From Denticeps clupeoides (lineage: Eukaryota > Chordata > Actinopteri > Clupeiformes > Denticipitidae), in the NCBI RefSeq assembly GCF_900700375.1, contig NW_021629825.1, positions 1 through 64,000 on the forward strand: a stretch of DNA of 64,000 nt, written 5' to 3'. Below, one piece after another: positions 45,137 to 57,184 of this stretch. Numbering within the stretch: the stretch's first letter is position 1; each line of letters begins with the position of its first letter. A program made the translations under genes and the position numbers. The notes below the pieces were generated by a model that saw only the letters and a program-made list of their open reading frames with translations, was not told the origin of the DNA and ran no database searches.

Positions 45137-45350
45137 GTTTCCAGGACTTAAACAATACAAGCAAGAGGCAGGAGATTGAGGAAACCCTGAAGGTCCTCCT
45201 CAGAATGGAAAAGGAACTGTGTGGGCAACTCGAGCAGACGCGTACATGAGAGCAGCACTGGAGCATCTTCGAGAAGCTTCACAAGGAGACGTGGAGAAAA
45301 GAAAACAGTACAAGGACCAGGCTGTCCAGGTTGATCTGGGAGGCTGGTGA
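45137..45350 (+). pseudogene. Intronless coiled-coil gene, 3' fragment
   Basis: Begins at cgtttccaggacttaaacaa and runs to the normal stop (45348-45350) with one small indel near cgagcagacg. The first 70 percent of the gene is missing. It is joined to the symplekin exon and marks the inner edge of the right palindrome arm. Confidence 0.88.
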
Positions 45351-45519
45351 ACAGGACGCAGCTATGCGGACATCGCAAAGGCGAGCGTAACATGAGCGTT
45401 ATTACAAAATGCAAATACGCCAAATAAAGAATCTATATAGAAAAGATGAATGAAATCTCCTTTGACTTTCTTGAGCTTCACACGTCCAAAACACAAGACA
45501 AACATTAAAAACCATGTTG

Positions 45520-45755
45520 TATAGTTCACCATGTACTATATTTCACTTGGATTATATACAACTATATTATTTTACGTGTTCCGTAACAACACATTTACAT
45601 TCAGTAGTGACGGGGACAGTCCCCCTGGGGACAGAGGGACACGATGGGGTTTGAACCTGGAACTTGGTGCTCTTCTGGTTCAGACGCGAGTGTGTTGGCC
45701 AAGTGTAAAACACACCAATAATAATGATTAAAAAGTGAAAGTGGCAGTAAACATG
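45520..45755 (-). mobile_element. SINE family A, downstream type
   Basis: Reverse-oriented copy. The part between the B box and catcgtgtccc is shortened (ccccatcgtgtccc). Confidence 0.8.
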
Positions 45756-45764
45756 AATCTACCT

Positions 45765-46343
45765 CTATGTACCATCCGACCTCTACAACTCATACAGGAC
45801 GAAGCAGCACGACTGATGTTCAACCTTCCCAAGTTCTCCACACCGCCCCTCTGCTACGTTCCCTCCACCGGCTCCCAGTAGCTGCACGCATCAGGTTCTA
45901 AATACTGATGCTGGCCTACAAAGCCAAACATGGAGTAGCACCATCCTACCTCACAGCCCTTATTACACCTCGCACTGCACCTGGTATACTCCGAGCCTCC
46001 AGTACTGCTCGCCTGGTCCCTCCATCTCTGAAGGTAAAAGGAAGACGCTCATCTAGACCCTTCTCCGTCTTGGCCCCTCGGTGGTGGAATGAACTTCCAG
46101 CTCAGTCACTGAGCACCTTCACACGGCAGCTCAAGACCTTCCTCTTTAGAGAAGATTTAGATGAACTTGTAACCTTCTTCTGTATAGAAACTAGAACAGA
46201 GTGAATAAAAAGATTGTATTCATAGTTGGGGGTCCTAGTGAACCGGAATTGATCTCTTCATCCATGGTAACTTGAAAGCACGTTGTAAGTGGCTCTGGAT
46301 ACGGCCGTCTGCCAAATGCCTTAAATGTAAATAATGAATAAGT
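45765..46343 (+). mobile_element. L2-type LINE 3' end
   Basis: Mirror copy of 37405-37985, with an open C-terminal frame (MLAYKAKHGVAPSYL onward) and the full 3' tail. 5'-truncated. Confidence 0.88.
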
Positions 46344-46367
46344 TCGGCTTTATAAAAAAAGGAGGCC

Positions 46368-46680
46368 GCTTACATTTACATTTAAGGCGTTTGGCAGACG
46401 TCCTTAACCAGAGCGACTTACAACTTGCTTCCATGTTACCATGGATGAAGTGGTCAGTTCTGGTTCACTAGGACCCCCAACTATGAATACAATCTTTTTA
46501 TTCACTCTGTTGTAGATTCTGTACAGAAGACAAGAAGAAGGTCACCAGTTCATCTAAATCTTCTCTAAAGAGTAAGGTCTTGAGCTGCCGTTTGAAGGTG
46601 CTCAGTGACTGAGCTGTTCTGACCTAAAGGGGAAGTTCATTCCACAACCGATGGGCCAAGACGGAGAAGAGTCTAGATGA
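46368..46680 (-). mobile_element. L2-type LINE 3' end upstream of C1q start
   Basis: Mirror of 37087-37372. Ends about 28 bp before the C1q ATG at 46709. Confidence 0.85.
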
Positions 46681-46708
46681 GTGGAAAGCTGACCTGATTG
46701 TGTTGAAG

Positions 46709-49196
46709 ATGAGGGTCATCATCTCCTTGCTGTTCCTGCTGTTCTCCACATTTAGAGCTCTTTCTCTGAACCAGAGCAACCCTCTAAATACAAAAAAAGA
46801 AATTCCTGTGCAGGACATCAACGCTGAGCTGCAGTACCTGAGGAACATGGTCCACTACCTGCGGGACACGATGCTGGCTCAGGAAGTCCAGTTGGAGAAC
46901 GTGAAGACCAACCTAAAGGACCCTGAAGACATGGCGCTGGATCTGAGGCTGGATTTCAAAGTTCTGGAGAGAGAAAACGCTGGTAATCTTCTAAATGTGC
47001 AATATTAATTCAACAACACTGAGACCAGTATGAACATCATTCACAGACTTTAATGTTGGTATTTAGCTCATTTACATTTACATTATTTAGCTCAAGATGT
47101 GGAGATAAAGACCATGAAGGATGAAGTGGAGAACATGAAGAAGGAGAATGCAGGTGCATAATGACATTGACTGACAAATATTATAGTGTAAAATATACTA
47201 TACAAATAGTATTATTTAATCACACATAGTATTAATTCCATGTAATTACTGTATAAATAACATAAACAGTGAATTATTATTCATTGGTTATGATTAGTTT
47301 AGGTTAGAATAACAGTACATTAATTCAATTCTCTACATGTAATAGAGTGCATGAGTAGATATAATTTAGAATAACAGACATCTGTATTATTTTGTATATA
47401 AGCGCAAGATGCTGTCCTGTCCGACGTACAGAAAGACCTGGAGAATCTGAAGATGGAAAATGCAGGTAATGCAGAACAGACAGTCCAACGTTCACATCCA
47501 AGCTGCTTACAAGAGTGACCATTTAATTTTTTACAGTAATTCTGAGAATGGGAACAATCAGCGACATCTCATCAATATACATTGTTATACATCCATACAC
47601 ACAGTCATGTACATTCATATACCGCCATAAACTATTATATACAGCCATATAAATTAACTGTTATATGCAACCATAATCATCCATAAATTATTATATACCG
47701 CCATAAACTGCCATATACAGCCATATAAATTTACTGTTATATGCAACCATCCTGTCATAAAAACTCTTTAATCTCCTATAGAAATAAGCCATACCATAAT
47801 CTACCATAAAGTACTGAATTATTCCTTCATTATTGCAGCACTTGTGGCAGAGCTGACGGCTCTAAAGATCCAAATGGATGACAATGAGCAGAACGTGGAG
47901 AACCTGACTCATCAGAATGCAGGTGCTGGATTGAAATGATCTCTAATCATATTTTCTTGGTGAAGATTTGGCTCATTTTTTGTGTTCCACCTACATCAGA
48001 ACAAGCAGCAGAGCTGAAAGCTGTCAAGAACCAAGTAGAAGATCTGCAGCAGAAGAACTCAGGTATCATGTGATGAACTGTGGTTTTAATATTTTCTGCT
48101 CTGAATGCAGAGATTGGAGGACTGAAGAGCAGACTAACATCAGTGGAGACCAAAGTGGAGAAACTGAATAACATGAATGCAGGTAAATGACATTATTATT
48201 GCTATATACTGAATACATATTGTAATCGTGATGAAAGATCTGTCTATTTGTACATGATGAGTATTGGGTCATATCCTTAAATATGATGTGCCTTTTATTT
48301 GGGATATAAGTTACTTTCTAGTCATCATTCTATGTAAATCAATAGAATTACTTACAGATCAGATGATTATGTTTTTGTCTTTTTGTAAAGTTGAATATCA
48401 GCAGTGATGTTTTTTTGGTTCTGTTCCACTTTACAGGAGGCAAAGTGGCCTTTTCAGCAGCTTTGACATTTAATACTGAGTATGTACAAGCAGGACCTTC
48501 CGAACTGAACTTGGTCTTCAGGAACATCATCACCAATGTTGGAAACGCCTACAGCAGTAATACAGGTGCTCAGCATCTTCTCATAGTCATGGTGTCAGTG
48601 GGAGTCACATTCTTTAAACACCTCAGTGCCAGCCTCTTAACACACTTTGTCAAAGTTAAGTGTCTGTCCTTGTGAAACACCACACACGGTGTGGCTCAGG
48701 TTTAAAGGCTTAAACCATCACCGTTGGTGAGGAGCGGGCAGCCATGTTCATCTTCTCTGCATCAGCTCGTTTTGCTCCTTACTGGCCCGTGACTGGTTGG
48801 CTCGGCCTGTAGAATTGAGCCTCTTTGTCTTTGGACTGGAAGGCGGAGTCCCTGGCGTCCACCAGGGTTTGTGGTTCGGTCTGGTGATGAACAGGGACTG
48901 ATAGTCTCCTGTTTAACCTGACAGGTGCATCATGGTAGTAGATCTGACTGTAGTGAATTTTTCTGTATGGTTCTGCAGGGTTCTTCACCGCTCCAGTGAA
49001 GGGCGTTTACTTCTTCAGGTTCACCGTGGCGGACATCCTCTCATCGCGCACCATGTACACAGCGCTGTACAGGAACCAGCAGAGGATCATGTTGCTGGGG
49101 GAGTACGACATGGACCACCACGTCTCCTACCTGGTCGGCGGCGTGACTCTGCAGCTGGAGGCGGGAGACTGGAAACCAGCGACTTTACAACGATGA
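46709..49196 (+). CDS. Secreted coiled-coil C1q-domain protein, right copy
   Basis: Eight exons: 46709-46982, 47091-47153, 47403-47465, 47839-47922, 48000-48062, 48111-48182, 48437-48565, 48979-49196; 321 residues, GT-AG phase-1 introns throughout. Same design as the left copy: signal peptide, coiled-coil modules, C1q-like head. Differences are few (one residue fewer after LSLN, two extra in DLRLDFKVLE, SEL for SEM). All changes keep the frame, so both copies could make protein. The C-terminal frame change that removes the last C1q strand is shared with the left copy, so it predates the duplication. Loss of this strand would disturb a standard C1q trimer; a sequencing error is unlikely as it is in both. 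Confidence 0.88.
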
Positions 49197-49274
49197 GAGT
49201 AATCACTGCATCTTCAGCGGATTCCTGCTCTTCACCCTGTGAAATGGTGATAATCATCACTTGGTCTGATGCCT

Positions 49275-49280
49275 AATAAA
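49275..49280 (+). terminator. Polyadenylation signal of C1q gene, right copy
   Basis: AATAAA in gcctaataaagtcctgg, 79 bp past the stop. Confidence 0.8.
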
Positions 49281-49284
49281 GTCC

Positions 49285-50090
49285 TGGCTTACATCATACG
49301 CCATTTGGCTTTAAAACAAATACATCTGGAGAAATATCTAATAAAGCAAATACTTGTTTTACAGCACAGTTAGTCTTAATGTTCGATGTATCTTCCGATA
49401 ATAAAGAAGCATGGCTGCTACTAACAATCATTTTAATAGTCAATTAATCTGTCGATTATTTTTTATAAATTATGAATAAATAAAAGCATTCATTTCCAAC
49501 CCTTTATTCAAAAACAGAATCTTTAGAAAATGCACGAATATAATGATAATTAAACACCAAAACATAACACCAAAAACATGCACAAAACGGGCTGACAGGG
49601 GAAGGAAGCGCAGAGACGGGACATCTGGGCAAATGGGATTTATTAATACGCACAAAAGAAAAAGGCAAATGCAAATAAAGACAAAGGAAGCCAAGAAAAA
49701 CAAACCAACAGGCGTGTGGCGGTTGCCAGGAACTGAAATCAAAGTTCAGGATCCACATCGATGCATCAGTGTCGGTTCCTTCTAACAGGGCTCCAACCAC
49801 GGATGCCTACCCAGCAGCACCTGTCCATGGTTAGAGCCCTGCTGTCAGGCTGAGTGCTGCCAGCTGGGGCTCCTGCTGCACCCAGACGTGGCACCGTTAC
49901 TCTCCAACATGTGTTTACCATGTAAAATCCAGAACTGGAACCAGACAGTCAGCACAATTCAGACCAAGCACTCTGTCAATCTTATGCTTCACAAGTTATT
50001 TGTGGACTTTCTCTCACGTCTCAACATTACCTTGAGCTGATTAAATACAGAGATTCTGGGATTCTGCTGCCAAGCAGATTTATAATGATT
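49285..50090. other. 3' flank of the C1q gene, unclassified
   Basis: Mirror of 33610-34490. Relative to that copy and to 52760-53590, about 180 bp are missing after aaaaacatgcac (49580). No gene recognised. Confidence 0.6.
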
Positions 50091-50094
50091 TATA

Positions 50095-50190
50095 ATACCC
50101 TTATTACACCTCGCACTGCACCTGGTATACTCCGAGCCTCCAGTACTGCTCGCCTGGTCCCTCCATCTCTGAAGGTAAAAGGAAGACACA
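50095..50190 (+). mobile_element. L2-type LINE internal fragment
   Basis: Mirror of 33405-33520. Confidence 0.72.
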
Positions 50191-50199
50191 GTAGGATAT

Positions 50200-50402
50200 T
50201 TCGGTAAATAAAGAATCTATAAAGAAAAAATGAATGAAATCTCCTTTGCCTTTCTTGAGTTTCACACGTCTTGTCGTGTAGATTCTACCACTCCCACGAC
50301 GTGTTACACTGGTGAAGCGACAATAGGATCTGATTCCGGTCAGAGAATCAGGAGCCTGGAGGCCAGCTTATCAATTATCTTATTTATTAACGAAGTATGT
50401 GT

Positions 50403-50433
<31 letters not shown>

Positions 50434-51065
50434 GTCTACAAGAAACACAGAAAGCATACATAAGCAAACACTCCACAGAACATGATATGATACACAACAC
50501 TGATTAATAACACTGCTTACAGTAATCTAACATGAAACAGACAATACAATCCTACATAAGCAGCTAACCAGCACTAGAACATTTTACCTAGAATATAAAT
50601 ATAGGCAGCTAAAACACAGGAAAATTATTGAACCCCGTTAGCTTAGCGCTAATAGCAGGCGGAAATTAGCATAAGAATTAAATAATTCCCAAACATTACA
50701 AACTCTCTCTCTCTGCATATAAAACAGTATGAAAGGATAAACGAATCGAACACACGAGTGTGAACAACACTCCTCAGCACTTACTTTCCGTCATGAACGC
50801 ACACATTTACATGTGAAAAATACGCGTGGCTCATTAGGTGTCACACTCTAACCGGACCAGATAGAAACAACTAAACAAATCTGGTTCCGCCCAAAGTCTT
50901 TCTGACACGTCTAAAACACAAGACAAACATTAAAAAAAATAATTTTATATCACGGTACAAATGATCTAATAATAAAATGTAGAATCAAAGTTGTACTGGT
51001 ATCCGATTGGCCCATTTGTGTAGGGGGCGTGTCCATGTTCACACTAATGACGTGCAAAACAAATG
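50200..51065. other. Unclassified block of the amplified unit
   Basis: Mirror of 32521-33400, with a TG tract at 50398-50433. No open frame of interest. Confidence 0.65.
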
Positions 51066-51084
51066 TTTTTACTGACTGTGTACT

Positions 51085-51310
51085 ATATTTCACTTGGAAT
51101 ATATACAACTATATTATTTTGCTTGTTCCGTAACAACACATTTACATTCAGTAGTGACGGGGACAGTCCCCCTGGGGACAGAGGGACACGATGGTAGTAA
51201 GTGGGGTTTGAACCTGGAACTTTGTGCTCTTCCGGTTCAGACGCGAGCGTGTTAGCCAAGTGTAAAACACACCAATAATAATGATTAAAAAGTGAAAGTG
51301 GCAGTAATTT
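51085..51310 (-). mobile_element. SINE family A, hybrid type without hAT
   Basis: The tRNA-head side matches the upstream type (gaaccggaagagcacaaag), but the following part matches the downstream type (catcgtgtccctctgtcccc) and there is no hAT insertion. The copy looks recombined. Confidence 0.8.
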
Positions 51311-51439
51311 GATTTGGGACAAATAGCGTTGACAGCACCTTGTGTGTGTGGAGTTTACATGTTCTTCTGTCTCGGTGTGGGTTTCCTCCTGATTCACTGT
51401 CCAGAGAGGCACTTTTTTTTCAGCAAGAACAAGAGCCCA

Positions 51440-51615
51440 GAATTAATGTGATTGGCTGATATAATTTTTTTCAGCCAATCACAATGTTTCTGAGCTCTTG
51501 TTCTGTAGCGTAATCAGCTGAGTGAAACCAGCCAATCACAATGTTCTTAAGATCTTGTTCCTCCATCTGATTGGCTGAAAAAAAGTGACATCATCAGCTT
51601 CGCTCTATTTAAGAG
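51440..51615 (+). promoter_or_regulatory. Promoter of coiled-coil gene copy 3
   Basis: CCAAT-box motifs at 51451-51455, 51475-51479, 51532-51536 and 51570-51574, CRE-like TGACATCA at 51586-51593 and TATA-like TATTTAA at 51606-51612. The expected transcription start is about 51635-51640, giving a leader of about 40 nt before the ATG at 51676. Confidence 0.75.
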
Positions 51616-51675
51616 GTGAGCCGTGAAGAACTAAATCATTTCAGATTTACAAGAGTTCAGTATAGAGGTAGAGAA

Positions 51676-52751
51676 ATGAAGGCGTGGAAGAAGTTTGTTA
51701 GGTGGACCAAGCGTCGCTTCTTCAAGAAGGACGTTTCCGTTGAGCCCAAAATGACCGATCTGAAATCAGCTCAGATGGGTCAGGTTGAGGTGTTCGGGGA
51801 ACAGCTCGGCACACTCGAGGCGGTGATGGAGACATTCCTGGAAAGGGATCCCGGTCATCGTAAAGAAGTGGAGGAGATGTTCATGGCCTCTAATAATAAT
51901 CTGGAGATGGCTATTCGTGACACGACACAGAACAGCCTGGCTTGGCGTGAAGAGCTGAGGCAAATTGCCATCCAGGAGGCTGAGAATGAAGTAAAAGAAA
52001 GACTGAGAGAAGAACAAGATCTGGAACGGCTGCAATGTGAGGAGCTTGAAGCACAGCTGAACGTGGAGAGACACAACAGAGAAGAAGCAGAAAGGTGTTT
52101 CTGTAACGTGAGAGAAACTGGAAAGCAGATGGAGATGGAGACACAGCTCCATACGCAGCTGGGGAGCATGCAGGCTCTTTATGAAGAGACGCTGCAGAAC
52201 GAGAAGAAGGAGCAGGAAACGCTGAGAAGTCAAATGACAGATGAGCAGAGCAGGAGAAAGCTGAAAAAGAGCTTGAAGCAAAAAGAGAAAGCAGGAAAGA
52301 GGCAGAGAGGCTTCTCCTGGAGACAGAGACAAAGTTCCGTCATCAGCTGGAGAGCAAAGACAGTCTCCACGAGGAGACGCTCCAGCAAATGAAAAAGGAA
52401 CTTGAGATGATGACAGCCGAACGTGACCATGAGCACAGAGCACGAGAAGAACTTGAAAAAGTGCTCCTTGAAAAAACATCTACCAGGAACGAACTGGAAA
52501 AACGTTTCCAGGACTTAAACAATACAAGCAAGAGGCAGGAGATTGAGGAAACCCTGAAGGTCCTCCTCAGAAGGGAGAAGGAACTGTGTGGGCAACTCGA
52601 GCAGACAGTGGACATGAGAGCAGCACTGGAGCATCTTCGAGAAGCTTCACAAGGAGACGTGGAGAAAAGAAAACAGTACAAGAACAAGGCTGTCCAGATT
52701 GATCAGGGAGGCTGTGAAATGGTGATAATCACCACTTGGTCTGAGGCCTAA
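51676..52751 (+). pseudogene. Intronless coiled-coil gene, copy 3, frameshifted and fused to C1q tail
   Basis: Frame open from ATG 51676 to about 52252, where four bases of agagaga are lost relative to copy 1. The frame then runs off in another register to a stop at 52390-52392. Downstream, the original register is open again to 52751, but at about 52712 the sequence passes from the coiled-coil gene (ttgatcagggaggctg) into the 3' end of the C1q gene (tgaaatggtgataatc). The new C-terminus ends CEMVIITTWSEA and its stop codon overlaps the AATAAA signal at 52750-52755. The first 190 or so residues could still be made as a truncated protein. Confidence 0.85.
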
Positions 52752-53590
52752 TAAAGTCCTGGCTTACATCATACGCCATTTGGCTTTGAAACAAATAAAT
52801 CTGGAGAAATATCTAATAAAGCAAATACTTGTTTTACAGCACAGTTAGTCTTAATGTTCGATGTATCTTCCGATAATAAAGAAGCATGGCTGCTACTAAC
52901 AATCATTTTAATAATCAATTAATCTGTCGATTATTTTTTATAAATTATGAATAAATAAAAGCATTCATTTCCAACCCTTTATTCAAAAACAGAATCTTTA
53001 GAAAATGCACGAATATAATGATAATTAAACACCAAAACATAACACCAAAAACATGCACATGTATGCTTTACTTGATCTGGCAAATATAGACTTTTTAAAA
53101 TAAAGTGCCACCTGAGCTGCCGGAACAACAAATAATTTATGAAAAGAAATACAATACATATCAGAAAATTGAACAGGATTTGTTTGAATGTCAGAACTTG
53201 TCTCATTGTACATTTTACCTCTGTTTGTCACGACCACGGGCTGACGGGGGAAGGAAGCGCAGAGACGGGACATCTGGGCAAATGGGGTTTATTAATACGC
53301 ACAAAAGAAAAAGGAAACAAAACAAAGGAAGCCAAGAAAAACAAACCAACAGGCGTGTGGCGGTTGCCAGGAACTGAAATCAAAGTTCAGGATCCACATC
53401 GATGCATCAGTGTCGGTTCCTTCTAACAGGGCTCCAACCACGGATGCCTACCCAGCAGCACCTGTCCATGGTTAGAGCCCTGCTGTCAGGCTGAGTGCTG
53501 CCAGCTGGGGCTCCTGCTGCACCCAGACGTGGCACCGTTACTCTCCAACATGTGTTTACCATGTAAAATCCAGAACTGGAACCAGACAGT
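52713..53590 (+). repeat. Extra copy of the C1q 3' flank
   Basis: Direct repeat of 49231-49960 but without its 180-bp deletion, so it resembles 33660-34560 more closely. Ends at the transposon insertion at 53591. Confidence 0.85.
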
Positions 53591-54342
53591 TATGGAGCTA
53601 ATATTATGACCAAACTATTTGAATGTGAATTGTGTAAATTTGAATTAAAAAGAGGCTAATATTATGACAAAACTATTTGAATGTGAATTGTGTAAATTTG
53701 AATTATCAAAACTGAATTTGAAATTATTTTACTTGAATATTAGAGCTAATATTATGACAAAACTATTTGAATGTGAATTGTGTAAATTTGAATTATTAAA
53801 ATTCAATTCTCTAAATTCAATTTTCTAAAATTCAATTTTCTAAATTCAATTTTCTAAAATTCAATTTTCTAAATTCAGTTTTCTAAAATTCAGATCGTAC
53901 AGAAAGTAGGTCAGAGGTCATTCACAGGGAGGCGTAGATGATCTCCGAAAAGTCGAGCGAAGCATTTTGGTCAATTACAGAGCTGCTCAGGAGGTGACCA
54001 TTCTTCTGCGTGATCATGAATCGCCCAGAGGTAAGTGATTTTTAAGCATTTATGGTTTATAATTATATATTGTGTTAGCGTTCCCAGCGTGTGAAACATT
54101 ATCTGAGCGGTCTCTGGTGTTTGTATATTTGATAAAAGGGATTAGCATACCACCGTGTCTATATAGAACGCGAACACGCCGCAATAACTTTTAAGTGACA
54201 AAGCGGCCGTTGTAAAGAGCTTAGAAATAGAACAGAGAATCCGTTTGCTGTTGGGAATTTCGCATTCAGTGTAGACATTATCCCTGATTTTAATCATCAG
54301 GTTCTACTGTCTTCTGTCATGACGCGTCACACCGCTCGTGTC
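53591..54342. repeat. Left terminal inverted repeat
   Basis: Three subterminal copies of a segment holding ctatttgaatgtgaattgtg, an AT-rich simple stretch, then a GC-richer part with a coding-like exon ending in ATGAATCGCCCAGAG and a gtaagt donor at 54033. Complement of about 58661-59491. Confidence 0.88.
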
Positions 54343-56800
54343 CTGTGTTAATACAATAACTCCGTTAGTGCTTCATTTATTTCCTTGATTGGAATCCACA
54401 TCAGATCCAACTTGGATATAAGGTCACTCGATGATGATTGTAAGCTGTGTTTTGAGTTGAAGACTTTAACATTGTGAATAATCATTTAGATATATGTGTA
54501 GCTTGCAGGCAAGATTAAGTAGCTATATCGTTCATTTCGCTTATATCATACAAATAAAACAAAATATATAAATGTTATTAGTAGAGATGCACCGATCGAG
54601 CCAAGGAATTGGCCAATATTCCTCATGATCAGACTATATTATTTAGGTAACACACATTTTTAAGACGTTTCCCGAATATCAACACTACTGCAACGAGGCA
54701 AGTGACTGTCTTTATGAACGGGTTACTGAATCATTGGCTTATTTAATGATTCAGTAACCAATTCAATTTTATGTCCTACTAACGATATTGTTTTTAGATA
54801 CACATCATTAGTTTGTAGCTATATATAAAAATAAATATAAAAATATATATATTTTGCTTAAACTGTTTTTACAGGACAGCGAAGTTGTCAGATCAGCCAG
54901 GCACTTGTTGTCTTTGCTGACCTCAAGCAGTGCAGCTGGTCCCAGTCAGTGTATTTTTTTTGTGTATTTTTATTCATTATTGTGGAAAGGATAGATAGTA
55001 AGGATAGTGTGGTAAAGGAAATCCCTGTTATGTATATGTATTTGTGCATACATAGTTTTATTAAAATACTTTCATTAAATAATTTCATAATTCAGCCTCC
55101 CCATAGGCAGCACACTGTTCAGCAGAGGGCCACCATTCAACTGAGATGACCAGGTTTTGCAACCACATTTTTTTTAATACTGACATAAGCCATCATGATA
55201 TTATTTGATGGTTATTATTTTGGTTTTTGTTTTGCCAACAGATCATTTCCCGGGTTTTTCAGCAAAGGACGGGGGTAAAAGGCGAATGCTGTCAATGCCC
55301 CCTAGCAAACCCGCAAAAATATTGCCTGTTAACTTTTATCTGCTTCCTCACCAATATGAGCAAACACCCTGAGGAGAGTGAGCAACTGGTACATATGCAA
55401 GCTGGGTTGGGTGAAGGACAATGCAAATGGTTGAAAATGCAACTTATGATGAAGTAAGTATGTGTGACGTCTCTCCTGTATCTTTTAAAATGATCTTTTT
55501 CTAATGTAACAGAGCTTAATTCATTAGTAACTCTGTATGTGGAACATGGGTTGCTAAGGTGCTCTTAAGCACATTGCTATAATGTAACACTATAAGCTTT
55601 TTGTACCAGTGTTGCACTGGTAACTGTTGGGCATTTAATTTTTACGTGGTTTGCTATACTGACCAGTGTTATTTACATTGTAAGGTATGTGCCCAACTGA
55701 AGGAGCTGATTTCAGGATGTAAAGGGGGGTTGGCTTGTCTATAAGTCTTCAGGTAATCATCAGGAAACATAGTGATACATTGCAATGAAAATAAATAAAT
55801 AAGTAAAATCAAATACATTTCTGAATTTTTACATTATCACTAATACCATATTTCATATTTTATGTAATTAAATACCTTTGTGTCAAGCTTAAAAACATGA
55901 ATCCTGGCATAACAAAATAAAAGGAATGAAATCCAATAATACATTGTGTTTTTCTGTATTTTGTGTAATTTTTCTTAAGGTGGATGGGGCTCCCGGAAGC
56001 TTACACTTATCCACCCGATGAGAGTGGGTACAGTGCCAAACATTTGAAAGCCAGCAACCCAGGGTTTCAAGGAGTTCTTTACGTAACTCCACTCATTCTT
56101 TGCATATGTATAATTTTAAAAACACATAAAAAACTAATAAATGCTTGAAACAACATGAAAGAAAAATAATTAACATTATATTGTTTTTTATATTGTTCCC
56201 TCTAGGAAACTTGCCCCATTTGTCAAAAGAAAATGCCTTTTGATGTGATAAAGATTCATGCAAGTTTTTGCACAGGTGACAGGTAAGGAAAATTGCACAA
56301 CATATTTTCAGTAAATCTTATTATAATAAAAAAATTTTATTGTTGTTTTTGTACTTTCTTTGTGCTGTTAAGATTGCCACAGGTCTTCTTCACTTCTTCA
56401 CTATACAATTGTGAATATTGTGTTTTATGTTCAAATTATGAATGTTCAATTCATTTAGAACTCTTGAAGTTATCTATTCAAAAGGAATTTTGTTCCGTTA
56501 TTGCCACGTTATTAAGTTTGTATATTACAGTGTAAGCATGCAACCTCTGAGTTTAATGTGTCTATGGAAGAACCATCCACATCTGGAGTTTCTGTGTCTG
56601 TGACACATACCGGTGATCATTTAAATGCAGATGATGCCACAAGCATTTTTACATTTTTTTTTGGAACTGATAAGCATAATACATTTTCTGAGATGTAAAA
56701 CTGAAATAGAATACACAATTAGCTTCAGCTGAACTGTTAACATGTTGCTTCTTTGTTTTGTTTTGTTTTCTTTGCAGATTGGAAAACTGAACCAGATAAA
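54018..56800 (+). pseudogene. Transposon accessory gene with UBZ-type zinc finger
   Basis: Exons inferred on the + strand: MNRPE in the TIR (54018-54032); DSEVVRSARHLLSLL from about 54875; DHFPGFSAKDGG onward from 55242 with KPAKILPVNFYLLPH, then after a frame change PEESEQLVHMQAGLGEG to 55453; a segment with GYSAKHLKASNPGFQG at 55980-56095; ETCPICQKKMPFDVIKIHASFC at 56207-56275, a C2HC finger of the UBZ/Rad18 type; then CKHATSEFN from 56532. In fish such proteins often continue into a HECT-like domain, which is not found here. At least one frameshift breaks it. Role in the element unknown. Confidence 0.6.
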
Positions 56801-57184
56801 AATAAAGCAGCATCCTTATACACAAGGAAATAATTCTCCAACATGAGATGAGAAAGCCCCTCTTGATGACCATGGATTTGAGGATGGACAAGGAAGATCA
56901 AGACAGAGAACTTGCTGTAAATTGCGGTTATATTCAGGAGTTATGTGAAATCTAATACAGACACCATGTCTACAAATGAAGTTACAGTCCCACAGTTTGC
57001 CCTGCATTGTTTGGACTTGTTGTTCAATAATTTTGATGCAGTTCATCTATGCACACGTTCATGTAGTATTGCAGTTTTATTTTTGAGACTTTGGAAACTT
57101 CCATGCAATAATGTTACAGGTTTTCTGTCAAATAAATTTAAATTCAGTTCCAGAACTCCATGTGTCTACTCAATGTGTCATTAC

